From NCBI RefSeq assembly GCF_030345075.1, contig NZ_CP128361.1, forward strand, positions 6,386,001-6,450,000: a stretch of DNA of 64,000 nt, given 5' to 3'. The notes under the pieces are model-generated. The model was not told the origin of the DNA. It saw only the letters and a list, made by a program, of their open reading frames with translations, and did no database searches. This document shows positions 56,125 to 64,000 of this stretch, piece after piece (the stretch's first letter is position 1; each line of letters starts with the position of its first letter). Both the position numbers and the translations under genes were made by a program. This DNA is from Solwaraspora sp. WMMA2065 (GTDB lineage Bacteria; Actinomycetota; Actinomycetes; Mycobacteriales; Micromonosporaceae).

Positions 56125-56715
56125 ATGGACGGCTTCCTTGCCGCGACCGCGATCAGCTTCGGCGTGATCTTCGTAGCCGAGCTGGGCGACAAGTCACAGC
56201 TGATGGCGTTGACCTTCGCCACCCGATTCAGGACCTGGCCGGTGCTGGTCGGTATCACTGCTGCCACCGCCGTCGTGCACCTGGTGTCGGTCGCCCTCGG
56301 GTACGGCCTCGGTGTGGCCCTGCCCACCGGCTGGATCGCGCTGGCCGCCGCGCTGGCGTTCATCGGGTTCGGCTTCTGGACGCTGCGCGGCGACACCCTC
56401 ACCGACGAGGAGTCCCGCCGGGCGCAGCGGACCACCAGGACGGCGGTGATCGCCGTGTTCACCGCGTTCTTCCTCGCCGAGCTGGGGGACAAGACGATGC
56501 TGGCGACGATCACGTTGGCCACCCGGCACGGCTGGTTCGGCACCTGGCTCGGCTCCACGCTCGGCATGGTCGCGGCCGACGCACTGGCCATCGTGGTGGG
56601 CCGGCTGCTCGGCAGGCGGCTTCCCGAACGGGTGATCGCGTACGGGGCGGCCGCGCTGTTCTTCGTGTTCGGCTGCTGGCTGCTGGTCGAGGCGGTCGTC
56701 GAACTGGCCGGCTGA
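56125..56715 (+). CDS. TMEM165/GDT1 (UPF0016) family cation transporter
   Basis: 196 residues from the ATG at 56125 (GAGAGG 4-5 bases upstream). The two copies of the family motif E-x-G-D-(K/R)-(S/T) are clear: FVAELGDKSQLMALTFATRF near residue 20 and FLAELGDKTMLATITLATRH near 125, within a duplicated three-helix arrangement (six helices). Members move Mn2+ and Ca2+ (GDT1, MneA/MntX-type exporters). The yybP-ykoY riboswitch directly upstream argues for Mn2+ export in this organism. The extra upstream codons in the frame (from 56041) lie in the riboswitch and are not translated. Confidence 0.95.
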   Translation: MDGFLAATAISFGVIFVAELGDKSQLMALTFATRFRTWPVLVGITAATAVVHLVSVALGYGLGVALPTGWIALAAALAFIGFGFWTLRGDTLTDEESRRAQRTTRTAVIAVFTAFFLAELGDKTMLATITLATRHGWFGTWLGSTLGMVAADALAIVVGRLLGRRLPERVIAYGAAALFFVFGCWLLVEAVVELAG

Positions 56716-56817
56716 CCCAGCGCGCGCCGGCTGGCCGGCTGATTCGGCGCACGCAGTGGTCGGCCGTGTGCACGGCAACACGCGTACCGACGGCCGGTTC
56801 TGGGTACCTTGAGTGGT

Positions 56818-57210
56818 ATGCAGCACTTCACGATCGCCACCGTCGCTGAGCAGAGCACCGATTTCCGCCGGGTGCTCTGGACCGGTGAGCATTCCCAGCT
56901 TGTGATCATGACCATTCCGCCGGACGGCGAAATCGGCGAGGAGGTCCACGAGGACATCGACCAGATCCTCACCTTCGTCAGCGGTGTCGGCGAAGCGCTG
57001 GTGGCCGGCGAGCGGCGGGCCGTCGCCGCCGGGGACCTGGTCGCCGTGCCGGCCGGCACCAAACACAACTTCGTCAACACCGGTCCCAATCCACTGGTGC
57101 TCTACACCGTCTACGGCCCGCCGGAGCACGCCGACGGTGCGGTACACCACACCAAGGAGGAGGCGGACGCGGCGGAGGAGTCCGGCCAGGACGAGCCGCC
57201 CACGTCGTGA
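56818..57210 (+). CDS. small cupin-domain protein
   Basis: 130 residues from the ATG at 56818. A single cupin: motif 1 GEEVHEDIDQILTFVSGVGE (H and E/D ligands) and motif 2 AGDLVAVPAGTKHNFVNTGP (H ligand). The start MQHFTIATVAEQSTDFRRVL and the C-terminal acidic tail (KEEADAAEESGQDE) are typical of stand-alone mannose-6-phosphate-isomerase-like cupins. Metal binding is likely, the reaction unknown. It follows the GDT1 gene by 102 bp. Confidence 0.9.
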   Translation: MQHFTIATVAEQSTDFRRVLWTGEHSQLVIMTIPPDGEIGEEVHEDIDQILTFVSGVGEALVAGERRAVAAGDLVAVPAGTKHNFVNTGPNPLVLYTVYGPPEHADGAVHHTKEEADAAEESGQDEPPTS

Positions 57211-57256
57211 CGGCGGCCTCCGCCGGGTACCTCGGCCACCCGCCGGCGGGGCCGGT

Positions 57257-57679
57257 TCAGCCCTCCGTCGCCCCGTTGAGCAGTGACGGATCGCGTCGGA
57301 TCAGCTCCGCCAGGCGGGCCGCTGGACCGTCCTGGGTGGGCTGTCCGCGTGGCGGCCACTCCGGTGGACGCCCGGCGGTCGGCACCCCGGGCGCCGCCGG
57401 GTCGCCGGACGGCGGGTTCGGCCCGACCGCAGGCGTACCGCCGTCGACCGTCACCTGCACCCGGCCGTCCCGGTTGCCGACGGTGAGCTGCACGGCCTGA
57501 CCGCCGTGGGCGAGGTGGACCGTGGCGGTCAACCCAGGGTGGCGCTCCACCACCTGCCGGACCGCCGCAGCGATCTCGTGCGCCGCCGACGCCGTCCGGT
57601 CGTTGCCCTGGCTGACCCGCTTCTGCAGCTGGTCGCGTCGGGCGAGCCGGGCGAGCGCGTCGTCCAGGTCACCACGCAT
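57257..57679 (-). CDS. hypothetical protein downstream of the conservon
   Basis: 140 residues. A helical N-terminus (DLDDALARLARRDQLQKRVS, AHEIAAAVRQVVERHPGLTA) leads to a beta segment (TVHLAHGGQAVQLTVGNRDG) and a Gly/Pro/Ala-rich middle, ending with the helix ARLAELIRRDPSLLN. No known domain was recognised, though the arrangement looks like small accessory proteins near actinobacterial conservons. Codon use is normal. It is 21 bp after cvnD and so may share the conservon transcript. Confidence 0.65.
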   Translation of the reverse strand: MRGDLDDALARLARRDQLQKRVSQGNDRTASAAHEIAAAVRQVVERHPGLTATVHLAHGGQAVQLTVGNRDGRVQVTVDGGTPAVGPNPPSGDPAAPGVPTAGRPPEWPPRGQPTQDGPAARLAELIRRDPSLLNGATEG

Positions 57680-57700
57680 CTGTCCTCCTCTGCTACCACC

Positions 57701-58336
57701 TCAGGATGGCTGACTCCGTACCGCTCGGTCCAGCGCCCGGTCCAGGACCACCAGCAGGGCGTCTCGGACCGACAGCCGGTCGCGGGCGTCGTACGCGACG
57801 ACCGGAACGGCCGGGCCGGTCGCCAACGCCCACTTGACCTCGTCAATGCTATGACCAAGGCGGCCGTGGAAGGTATTTACTCCCACCACGAACGGCAGCC
57901 CGGCCCGTTCGAAGTAGTCAACGGCGGGGTAGCAGTCGTCCAGGCGTGAGCTGTCCACCACGACCAGTGCGCCCAACGCCCCCCGGGCCAGGTCGTCCCA
58001 CATGAACCCGAAGCGGGTCTGACCCGGGGTGCCGAACAGATACAGCTTCAGACTCTGGTCGATCGTGACACAGCCGAAGTCCATCGCGACGGTCGTGGTG
58101 GTCTTGCCGGACTCTGGGCCGGGGTCGTCGACCCCGACGGAGACGGCGGTCATCTCCGCCTCGGTGGTCAGCGGGACGATCTCGGAGATGGCCCCGACGG
58201 TGGTGGTCTTGCCCACCCCGAAGCCACCCGCCACGACGATCTTGACCGGGATCGGCGCGGTCCGGGGTGGGGCGCGGTGCCGGGCTGTCGGGGGCGGTCC
58301 GGCGGTCGGCCGGTCAGGAGATGGCACGTAGTCCAC
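57701..58336 (-). CDS. cvnD: conservon GTP-binding protein CvnD
   Basis: 211 residues. Walker A GGFGVGKT (37-44), switch region VGVDDPGPESGKTTTTVAMD, then LYLFGTPGQTRFGFMWDDLA (DxxG replaced by the CvnD-type GTPGQ) and GVNTFHGRLGHS (N-x-x-x base-recognition region). CvnD proteins are small Ras-like GTPases that work with CvnA-C at the membrane and affect development and secondary metabolism in Streptomyces. The N-terminal 28 residues are Pro/Arg rich. Its start lies 23 bp inside cvnC, the typical overlap; a GTG at 58327 is possible too. Confidence 0.93.
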   Translation of the reverse strand: MDYVPSPDRPTAGPPPTARHRAPPRTAPIPVKIVVAGGFGVGKTTTVGAISEIVPLTTEAEMTAVSVGVDDPGPESGKTTTTVAMDFGCVTIDQSLKLYLFGTPGQTRFGFMWDDLARGALGALVVVDSSRLDDCYPAVDYFERAGLPFVVGVNTFHGRLGHSIDEVKWALATGPAVPVVAYDARDRLSVRDALLVVLDRALDRAVRSQPS

Positions 58337-58829
58337 GGATCACTCGCAGGATGGTGTCGGCATCGGCAGGGGCGTCGACGTCGGGTACGTGGACGTCGAG
58401 ATGGGCGGAGGCGCGCAGATCGCCGACGAGCACCCGGGTCACCCCCAGGTGCAGCCCCAGCCGGGCGGAGAGTTCCGCGACGGAGATCGGGTCGGCGGCG
58501 AGCGAGATGATCGCCCGCAGTTCAGGGGCGAGGCCGGATCCCGAGGGGCCGGGGTCGAAGGGGTCCGGAACCCGCGCGGTCACCTGCGTCTCCAGGTTGA
58601 TGTCCGGGTCCGCCCCGGTTACCCGACCGGCGGTCAGCACGAACGGCCGCAGCGTCGTCGCCGCGGCGTCGCCGTCCGACCGGTCCGGCACGCCGCCGTC
58701 GGACCCGCCGACGCCGGGCGGACCCCCGCCCGCCGCCGGGGTGTCACCCGACGGCGGGGTACGCAGGTAGGGGCGGATGCGCGGCTGCGGATCGACCGGC
58801 TCGTCCGCCCCGTACGGCGGTCGGGTCAC
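58314..58829 (-). CDS. cvnC: conservon DUF742 protein CvnC
   Basis: 171 residues from the GTG at 58829. RIRPYLRTPP near the start, then a Gly/Pro/Asp-rich linker, and the DUF742 core: TTLRPFVLTAGRV, APELRAIISLAADPISVAEL, SARLGLHLGVTRVLVGDLRA and a short C-terminus with ADADTILRVIRGLRAIS. The middle resembles a winged helix and binds CvnD/CvnB in other systems. The GTG overlaps the cvnB stop (GTGA). As in other conservons the order is cvnA-B-C-D. Confidence 0.93.
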   Translation of the reverse strand: MTRPPYGADEPVDPQPRIRPYLRTPPSGDTPAAGGGPPGVGGSDGGVPDRSDGDAAATTLRPFVLTAGRVTGADPDINLETQVTARVPDPFDPGPSGSGLAPELRAIISLAADPISVAELSARLGLHLGVTRVLVGDLRASAHLDVHVPDVDAPADADTILRVIRGLRAIS

Positions 58830-59308
58830 GACTGGACGGAGTTCTTCAACTCGGCGATCAGCCGGGGAGTGAGCGGGCCACCGGCGCGCCCGGCGAACAG
58901 GGTCATCTCGTAGGCGACCGTGCCGAGGCTGGCCGAGCGGTCGGCGATCACCCCCAGCACCGACCCGGAGCTGATCGAACTGACCAGCAGGTAGCCGTCG
59001 GCCATGTCCACCACCACCCGGTTCAACGTGCCGAGCGAGTACCAGTTCGCCGCACCACCGGCCAGACTGGTCATGCCGGACACCACCGCCGCCAGCCGCT
59101 CGGCATTGGCCCGGTCCTGAATCGCGGACATGGCCATCAGCAGTCCGTCGGAGGAGACCGCGATGGCTTCGCGGACACCGGCGGTGCTGGAGGTGAACGA
59201 GTCCAGCAACCAGTTGAAGGTCTGCGCTTCGGCGCTCAGCGAGCCGCTGCCATTGCCGGCCGGGGTCGTCGGGCGTTCCGCGGTGTCCGGCGTGTAGGGA
59301 CTGTTCAT
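58826..59308 (-). CDS. cvnB: conservon roadblock/LC7 protein CvnB
   Basis: 160 residues from the ATG at 59308, overlapping the cvnA stop (ATGA). Roadblock/LC7 pattern: LSAEAQTFNWLLDSFTSSTA, GVREAIAVSSDGLLMAMSAI, ERLAAVVSGMTSLAGGAANW and GYLLVSSISSGSVLGVIADR, ADRSASLGTVAYEMTLFAGR. The N-terminal 20 residues (NSPYTPDTAERPTTPAGNGS) are disordered. Roadblock proteins regulate GTPases; CvnB links CvnA and CvnD at the membrane. Confidence 0.94.
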   Translation of the reverse strand: MNSPYTPDTAERPTTPAGNGSGSLSAEAQTFNWLLDSFTSSTAGVREAIAVSSDGLLMAMSAIQDRANAERLAAVVSGMTSLAGGAANWYSLGTLNRVVVDMADGYLLVSSISSGSVLGVIADRSASLGTVAYEMTLFAGRAGGPLTPRLIAELKNSVQS

Positions 59309-62199
59309 CCGTTGGTTCCTTTGCTGCCGTGCTGGAAGGTGGTGGTGATCTCGGTGAGCGCGCGCTGAACGCCCGTCTCGAACTCGTCCAGGGACTCCTT
59401 GGCCTGCTGCGGGTCCGGCGGCCAGGGCTGGCCCTTGCCGGGGGATGCGCTGGCCGGGGGCGGGTCGGGCAGGCTCGCGCCGGGCACCCGCTGGGTGAGG
59501 CGGTCCGACCTGGCGACCGTCGGGTCCTGCGCCACCTCCCGCTGCGCCCGCCGTACCCCGGCCTCGAACTCCTCCAGCAGTGCCCGTGCGGCGACCGGGT
59601 CGGCCGGTGCGTCGCTGAGCGCCGCCGGTCCGCCGCCGACCGGGTGCTGGGCACCGGGAACGCGTTGCCGCAGCGGCCCACGTCCCACCGGCTCGGCGGT
59701 GGGGGCTGCCGCCGGCTGATCCGGTGCCCTGGCTGGTTCGGCCGGCGTGCCGGTCGCTGGCGTACCCGTGCCGGCCGCAGTGGTGTCGGAGCCGGCGGCC
59801 GGGGCACCGGCCCCGGCCGCTGCGGTGCCGAACGCGTTCCACGGGGTTCCGGTGCCGAGCGACCGGGTGGCCCGCTGCACCGCCGACGAGTCGAAGCCAG
59901 CGCCGGAGCCGTCCGGCACGCCGGTGCGGACGCTGGCCCGGGCGACGGTCCGTTCCAGACGGGGTCCGCCGGGGGCCGCCGGCGTCACGGCCGTCGGCCT
60001 GTCTCCGGACGGACCGTCTCCGGGCGGACCGCCCGGTGCGGTGCCAATCAGCACGGCGTTGGCGGGGACCGTGCCGGGCAGCGGCGCGATGGTGGGCGCG
60101 ACCGCTGGTGGCCGGCCGGTGGGACCGGTGGCCACGGCCCGTCCAGGGGCGCCGGTGGCCGGCACGATCAGGTCCGGTCCCAGGTCGACCGTCACCGTGA
60201 CCCCGCCGCCCGGCGTTGCGGTCAACTCGACGGCCATCGCATGCCGGCGGGCGAGTCGGCCGACCACGAACAGGCCGAGGACCTCGGTCGGTACCAGGTC
60301 GAGCCGTTCCCGTCGGGTCAGCCGGGCGTTCTCCTCGGCCAGTCGTGCCGGGGACAGCCCGAGCCCACGGTCGATGACGCTGACCCGCAGGCCGTCGTCG
60401 AGCGGTCCGGCGGCCACGGTCACCCGGGTGTGCGGTGGGGAGAAGACGGTGCCGTTCTCCATCAGCTCGGCCAGCAGCAGCACCAGGTCGGCGATGACCG
60501 ACGGCTGCAGGGCGTACCCGGCCGGTGCCTGCACGTCGACCCGGGTGTACTCCTCGATCTCGCCGAGAGCGAGCCGGATGACGTCGGAGACCGGCAGCGG
60601 GGCCATGTGCTCCTCGGCGCCGGTCGCCCCGGAGAGCACCACCAGGCTGCCGGCGTTGCGCCGCAGCCGGCTGGAGACGTGGTCGAGCCGGTAGAGATGC
60701 TGCAGCCGGCGCGGGTCGGTCTCCTCCCGCTCCAGCCGGTCGATGATCGCCAACTGGCGGCTCACCAGGTTCTGGGTCCGCCGTCCGACGTGGCCGAACA
60801 TCTGCGCCACGTTGCGTCGGCTCGACACCTGTCGTTCGACGAGCCGGGCGGCGGTCTGCTGTACCCGTTCGAAGGCGCGGGCCAGATCGCCGATCTCGTC
60901 GGTGGCGGAAACCTCGACCGGGTCGAGGCGCACCGGGTCGGGGCGTTCCGACTCGTCATCGGCCACCCGTACCAGCTCCGCCTCGGCGATCCGGGCGACA
61001 CGGTCGGCCGAGGAGGTGAGCCTGGCCAGCGGCTGGGCGACCGACCGGGCCACGTACAGACTCAACGCGACGACCGCCAGCAGGACCAGCAGCGCACCAG
61101 CCACCACGCTGTACGCGATGAACAGGATCTGTTCCTGCCGTCGGGTCACGTCGACTGTGACGTCGATGACGATCTTGCGTTCGACGAACCGGCCGAGGGC
61201 GATCAGCGATTCCAGGGCCGGGAACAACGTGGTTACGGACAGGCCGGCCAACGCTTGGGTCGGGTCGACTGTGAAGCCGTCCTGCGCGCCGGCCTGGGAG
61301 GTGGCGGTGAACCCGCTGCCGAGCCGCTGGTCGAGTGCCTCCTCGACCAGGCTGTAGAGGGCCACCTGATCGGCGGTGGCGAATCGGCTGAACCGGGCGG
61401 CGTTCTCCTGCGCGGCGACCAGGCTCATCGCGTACCGGGTGGCGGACTGCGGATCGCGGGATCCGACCACCAGCAGCATGTGAGTCGCTCCGGCGCTGAT
61501 CGCGGCATCCAGCCGCAGCGCGGCGTCCAACGCTACGATCTGGCGTCCCTCAGGGGTGGCGACGTCGGCCGAGTCGACCAGCTTCAATCCATCGATCAAC
61601 CGCTCGATGAGATCGCCGTACGTGGTCATCACCTGATCGCTGGTTGCCGTGCGGTCGCGTACCGCGGACCGGACCTCAGCGAGGTCGTCGACAGCGTCGA
61701 CCGCTGCGGCCAGTTCGGTGCCGAGGTGGTCACCCAGCTCCGCCCGGAGGTCGGCGACCCGGTCGGTGACGGCCGCCTCCTGCAACACCAGTCGGGACCG
61801 ATCCACGCTGTCCAGCAGGTAGCCGATCGCCAGCAGACGCTCCTGCTGCAGGTCCTGGGCGAGCGAGCCGATCTGGCCGCCGGTCTGCACGGTGCGGACC
61901 GTGTCGGCGGCTCGGCCGGCCAGCGCGGCGCGGTCGATCACGATCGGCACCGCCAGGGCAGCGACCGCGATCAGCGGGATCATGACCAGCAGGGCCAGTT
62001 TTCCCCGGATCCGGAGCCTATCGAGCAGCAACGGTCGGCCCCCATCGTCCGGTGCCCGGGTCGGCGGTGCCGGCGGGGGCGCCGCCGTGCGCCGTCGGGT
62101 CGAGTTTCGGCCAGCGGGTCGGCTGGTCCGCCGTGTCGGGACCGGGCTCAACCGGTTCCAACGGCTGGCCGACCCCGACATGGCCGCCACTGCCGGCAC
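59305..62199 (-). CDS. cvnA: conservon sensor histidine kinase-like protein CvnA with NIT domain
   Basis: 964 residues from the GTG at 62199; a TTG at 62031 would cut the overlap with the upstream gene from 182 to 14 bp and remove 56 mostly disordered residues. A first helix (ALLVMIPLIAVAALAVPIVI) precedes an extracytoplasmic NIT (nitrate/nitrite-sensing) domain (about 95-345: LAQDLQQERLLAIGYLLDS, DVATPEGRQIVALDAALRLD), a second helix (IAYSVVAGALLVLLAVVALS), HAMP, a dimerisation-like helix (RRTQNLVSRQLAIIDRLERE) and an ATPase domain (LVLLLAELMENGTVFSPPHT; DRGLGLSPARL; GLFVVGRLARRHAMAVELTA). The usual phospho-acceptor His is not obvious. A long disordered tail (about 690-964) ends it. Confidence 0.92.
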   Translation of the reverse strand: MPAVAAMSGSASRWNRLSPVPTRRTSRPAGRNSTRRRTAAPPPAPPTRAPDDGGRPLLLDRLRIRGKLALLVMIPLIAVAALAVPIVIDRAALAGRAADTVRTVQTGGQIGSLAQDLQQERLLAIGYLLDSVDRSRLVLQEAAVTDRVADLRAELGDHLGTELAAAVDAVDDLAEVRSAVRDRTATSDQVMTTYGDLIERLIDGLKLVDSADVATPEGRQIVALDAALRLDAAISAGATHMLLVVGSRDPQSATRYAMSLVAAQENAARFSRFATADQVALYSLVEEALDQRLGSGFTATSQAGAQDGFTVDPTQALAGLSVTTLFPALESLIALGRFVERKIVIDVTVDVTRRQEQILFIAYSVVAGALLVLLAVVALSLYVARSVAQPLARLTSSADRVARIAEAELVRVADDESERPDPVRLDPVEVSATDEIGDLARAFERVQQTAARLVERQVSSRRNVAQMFGHVGRRTQNLVSRQLAIIDRLEREETDPRRLQHLYRLDHVSSRLRRNAGSLVVLSGATGAEEHMAPLPVSDVIRLALGEIEEYTRVDVQAPAGYALQPSVIADLVLLLAELMENGTVFSPPHTRVTVAAGPLDDGLRVSVIDRGLGLSPARLAEENARLTRRERLDLVPTEVLGLFVVGRLARRHAMAVELTATPGGGVTVTVDLGPDLIVPATGAPGRAVATGPTGRPPAVAPTIAPLPGTVPANAVLIGTAPGGPPGDGPSGDRPTAVTPAAPGGPRLERTVARASVRTGVPDGSGAGFDSSAVQRATRSLGTGTPWNAFGTAAAGAGAPAAGSDTTAAGTGTPATGTPAEPARAPDQPAAAPTAEPVGRGPLRQRVPGAQHPVGGGPAALSDAPADPVAARALLEEFEAGVRRAQREVAQDPTVARSDRLTQRVPGASLPDPPPASASPGKGQPWPPDPQQAKESLDEFETGVQRALTEITTTFQHGSKGTNG

Positions 62200-63286
62200 C
62201 GGGGCGACCGGGCTGAACGAGGTAGGCGATGACCATCGGGGCTACGGCCAGAGCGAAGGCCACCACCAGGGCGCCGACCGAGACCCACTGGCTGCGTTGC
62301 AGGGTGCTGATCCGGTCGGTGATCAGATTGTCCAGCTCGGCCAGCATGGTGCCGGTGAGTTCGGCCGCCGCCACCTGGGCATCGACCCGGAGCCCGACGA
62401 GGGGATCCAGGTCGGGCAGCGCTGCCCCGCCGCCCGGCCCGGCGGACCCGTCGCCCGAGACGACATCCGCGGGTTTCAGCGCGGCGGCGGCCGCGGCAAT
62501 GGTGTCCATGCTGCGCCGGAACCGGTCGACCTGGGTGAGCAGGTTGCTGCTCATCGTCCGGCTGTCGGTGCTCTCCACCGCGGCCTGGACGTTGTCGGCC
62601 AGGTCGCCTGCGGGGGAGAGCACGTCGCCGACCGCGCTGATCAGTTCGACCAACGCCAGTGGCCGGTCCTGCGCCGGTCGGGTCGGCAGCAGCACCGCGA
62701 GATCCGCGAAGCGTCCGGTGGCGACGATCGCCTCCGGCAACTCTTCGGCCGCGCCGTCCTGCAGGTGGTAGGCGTCGCCTTCCGGGTCACGCGTCAGGTT
62801 CGAGCTCTCCCGGATCCTGTCGTACTGGGCCAGCAGCAGGTCGGTGGCCTGGCGGTACGCGTCGAAGGCTTCGGTCGGCCGGCTGAACTGCCGACCCGAC
62901 AGGGATTCCACGGCGGAGCGCAGCGTCGCCCACCGTTGCTGGGCTCGTAGCGACGCGCCGATCCGCTGGTCGACCTCGGTGACCGCATCGAGGGCCCGAA
63001 GCAGCGCCTCGTCGTTGACCGGCTGACCGGCGACGGCAGCTGACTGCGCGTCGACCAGGGCCACGGTCAACTCGTTGAGCGCGCCGAGATACGCCACACC
63101 CTCGCGTTCGCGTTCGGCGAAGGCGATGTCCGCCGAGGTGCCGCGCCACAACTGGGTGAACAGCACACAGATCGGCACGAGCATCAATACGGTGATGACT
63201 GATCGGAGCAACGCCCCGTCGAGCCATCGCTTTCGGCCTACGGCGTCCTGTCCGGGTCGCCGTGCGGCATCGTGTGCGGGTTGCAT
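62018..63286 (-). CDS. membrane sensor-like protein upstream of the conservon
   Basis: 422 residues from the ATG at 63286. One helix (LRSVITVLMLVPICVLFTQL) follows a basic cytosolic start; the outer domain (about 55-330) is helical with repeats such as YLGALNELTVALVDAQSAAV, RFADLAVLLPTRPAQDRPLA and SSNLLTQVDRFRRSMDTIAA, like the four-helix sensor domains of kinases and chemoreceptors. A second helix (VSVGALVVAFALAVAPMVIA) leads to a short disordered tail. No kinase domain is present. It overlaps the start of cvnA and precedes it in the operon, so it may supply a second sensory input to the conservon. Confidence 0.75.
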   Translation of the reverse strand: MQPAHDAARRPGQDAVGRKRWLDGALLRSVITVLMLVPICVLFTQLWRGTSADIAFAEREREGVAYLGALNELTVALVDAQSAAVAGQPVNDEALLRALDAVTEVDQRIGASLRAQQRWATLRSAVESLSGRQFSRPTEAFDAYRQATDLLLAQYDRIRESSNLTRDPEGDAYHLQDGAAEELPEAIVATGRFADLAVLLPTRPAQDRPLALVELISAVGDVLSPAGDLADNVQAAVESTDSRTMSSNLLTQVDRFRRSMDTIAAAAAALKPADVVSGDGSAGPGGGAALPDLDPLVGLRVDAQVAAAELTGTMLAELDNLITDRISTLQRSQWVSVGALVVAFALAVAPMVIAYLVQPGRPGAGSGGHVGVGQPLEPVEPGPDTADQPTRWPKLDPTAHGGAPAGTADPGTGRWGPTVAAR

Positions 63287-63627
63287 CGCCCACCCCTCTG
63301 GCGGTAGCAGCAAAAACGGCGGACAGCGTCGAGTGCGCAGGATCGCGTCGTTCGTGCGGCCCACCGGCAGGGAAAGATAGATGTCCTGCCGGCGGGCCGG
63401 AACCATCCGTGAGGACGCCAGTTGCGCACCGTACGGTCGACTCGACCCACCGTGAGAAGGTGGCTACGAACAGTGAGAATCTGTTGATCAGTAACCGTTT
63501 TCTGTCTTATATGCAGCTTATGTCGTAATCAACGGCATCTGCGGGTGGTCAGCCGAATGGGTATTGGTATCGGGCAGACTGTCGGATCGGCGTTGGTCGA
63601 CGCGGCTCCCCTACTATCGGGTAACTG
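63287..63627. other. 341-bp intergenic region with conservon promoter
   Basis: No gene is supported. A conspicuously AT-rich block (about 63475-63540) contains, on the minus strand, a possible -35 TTGATT (63532-63527) and -10 TATAAG (63511-63506) with a 15-bp spacer, facing the sensor/conservon operon about 220 bp downstream. The stretch just left of 63627 includes the terminating region of the glycosidase gene. Confidence 0.5.
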
Positions 63628-64000
63628 CTAATCGATCGGACCGCCGACCGGCGGAGCCTCGCCTTCGCCCAGCAGATCGAGCACCAGCGCTGCGGTCCAG
63701 CTGAATGCCGCCGAGCCGACCCCGTCGCCGGTCTCCGGGTGGAAATACTCGTAGTAACCGGACCGGCGAACCAGTTCCAGCATCGCGTCACGCAGAGTTT
63801 CGGCCTGATCCAGATGGCCATGCTCACGAAGTCCCCGACGGAGCAGCCAGTTGATATTGATCCACACCGGTCCGCGCCAGTACCGCACCGGGTCGAAGTC
63901 GACGGCGGCCCGGTCGTAGCTGGTCACCGGCATCGACGCTGACAGCCCGAACCGGTGCGACTCGGCCGTAGCCACGAGCGCCGCGACCCGGTCGGGCGGT
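63628..64000 (-). CDS. C-terminal part of an MGH1/GH63-like glycosidase (partial)
   Basis: At least 124 codons, stop at 63628, open to the right edge (PPDRVAALVATAESHRFGLS at the edge end). Blocks FDPVRYWRGPVWININWLLR, LREHGHLDQAETLRDAMLEL, YYEYFHPETGDGVGSAAFSW and TAALVLDLL match the (alpha/alpha)6 barrel end of GH63/MGH1-type glycoside hydrolases, including the Trp-rich YWRGPVWIN loop and the catalytic-base region YEYFHPETG. Substrates of this group include mannosylglycerate/glucosylglycerate and other compatible-solute sugars. The catalytic acid is outside the window. Confidence 0.85.
   Translation of the reverse strand, partial: PPDRVAALVATAESHRFGLSASMPVTSYDRAAVDFDPVRYWRGPVWININWLLRRGLREHGHLDQAETLRDAMLELVRRSGYYEYFHPETGDGVGSAAFSWTAALVLDLLGEGEAPPVGGPID

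Noticed and set aside
59329-62232. A 967-codon plus-strand open frame opposite cvnA
   Set aside because: Antisense shadow of the high-GC cvnA gene; the composition is Gly/Arg/Asp-rich without domains, whereas the minus strand shows ordered kinase and NIT motifs.

Overview
The window comes from a very GC-rich actinobacterium, most likely a member of the Micromonosporaceae (Micromonospora and relatives). This rests on near-absolute G/C in third codon positions, frequent GTG and TTG starts, a four-gene conservon, Scr1-type XRE regulator/DUF397 pairs, LppX/LprAFG-like lipoproteins and an SCO7613-type giant membrane protein. No rRNA or tRNA gene and no CRISPR array was seen.

Layout. 1-9.1 kb: the tail of a sugar-importer ATPase, a membrane Ser/Thr kinase, a lipid block (patatin-like lipase coupled to a PlsC-type acyltransferase, then CutA), a 1164-residue membrane protein and an acyl desaturase. 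9.1-12.5 kb: two paralogous lipoproteins, a pterin dehydratase and an FHA protein. 12.5-22 kb is accessory: Uma2-type proteins, an Scr1-type regulator with DUF397, an AbiEii toxin module bracketed by 223-bp direct repeats, a secreted fibronectin-III protein, a questin-oxidase-like protein, and a three-gene XRE / ImmA-IrrE peptidase / PIN-like operon behind an inverted-repeat operator. 22-31 kb: a SWIM-SNF2 helicase, an SDR with its divergent regulator, a cupin regulator, an Rdx-type thioredoxin-like protein, a secreted NLP (necrosis-inducing-like) protein and a secreted lysozyme-like protein. 31-32.4 kb is decaying DNA: a shortened SRPBCC gene and wrecked RtcB ligase and PrfH release-factor genes, the remains of an RNA-repair module.

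32.4-43.6 kb is mostly housekeeping: DUF72, a secreted HNH nuclease, ornithine aminotransferase with a DDAH-like hydrolase, a MarR regulator, a Nei/Fpg glycosylase, a LiaF-like protein, a CoA-disulfide-reductase-like flavoprotein and a YbdK-type ligase. 43.6-45.3 kb is a rearrangement scar: a good promoter with two LacI-type operators but no gene behind it, an IS200/IS605 tnpA with only the first codons of tnpB, the C-terminal half of a TetR regulator, and the N-terminal half of a DinB/DUF664 gene running into the end of a CopB-type copper ATPase. 45.3-57.2 kb: the copper ATPase with a CsoR-like box, DedA, a LacI regulator, two small membrane proteins, a Gfo/Idh/MocA oxidoreductase, two tandem Hsp70-like ATPases (one with a WD40-like tail), and a TMEM165/GDT1 transporter behind a yybP-ykoY manganese riboswitch. 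57.2-63.3 kb: a conservon (cvnA-D) with an extra membrane sensor-like protein upstream. The right edge holds the end of an MGH1/GH63-like glycosidase.

The strongest leads are the repeat-bracketed AbiEii module, the XRE-ImmA-PIN operon, the ruined RtcB/PrfH module, the paired Hsp70/Hsp70-WD40 genes, the orphan LacI-regulated promoter and a palindromic element present twice (about 29.94 and 47.46 kb). All family assignments come from reading motifs by eye; no database search was run.
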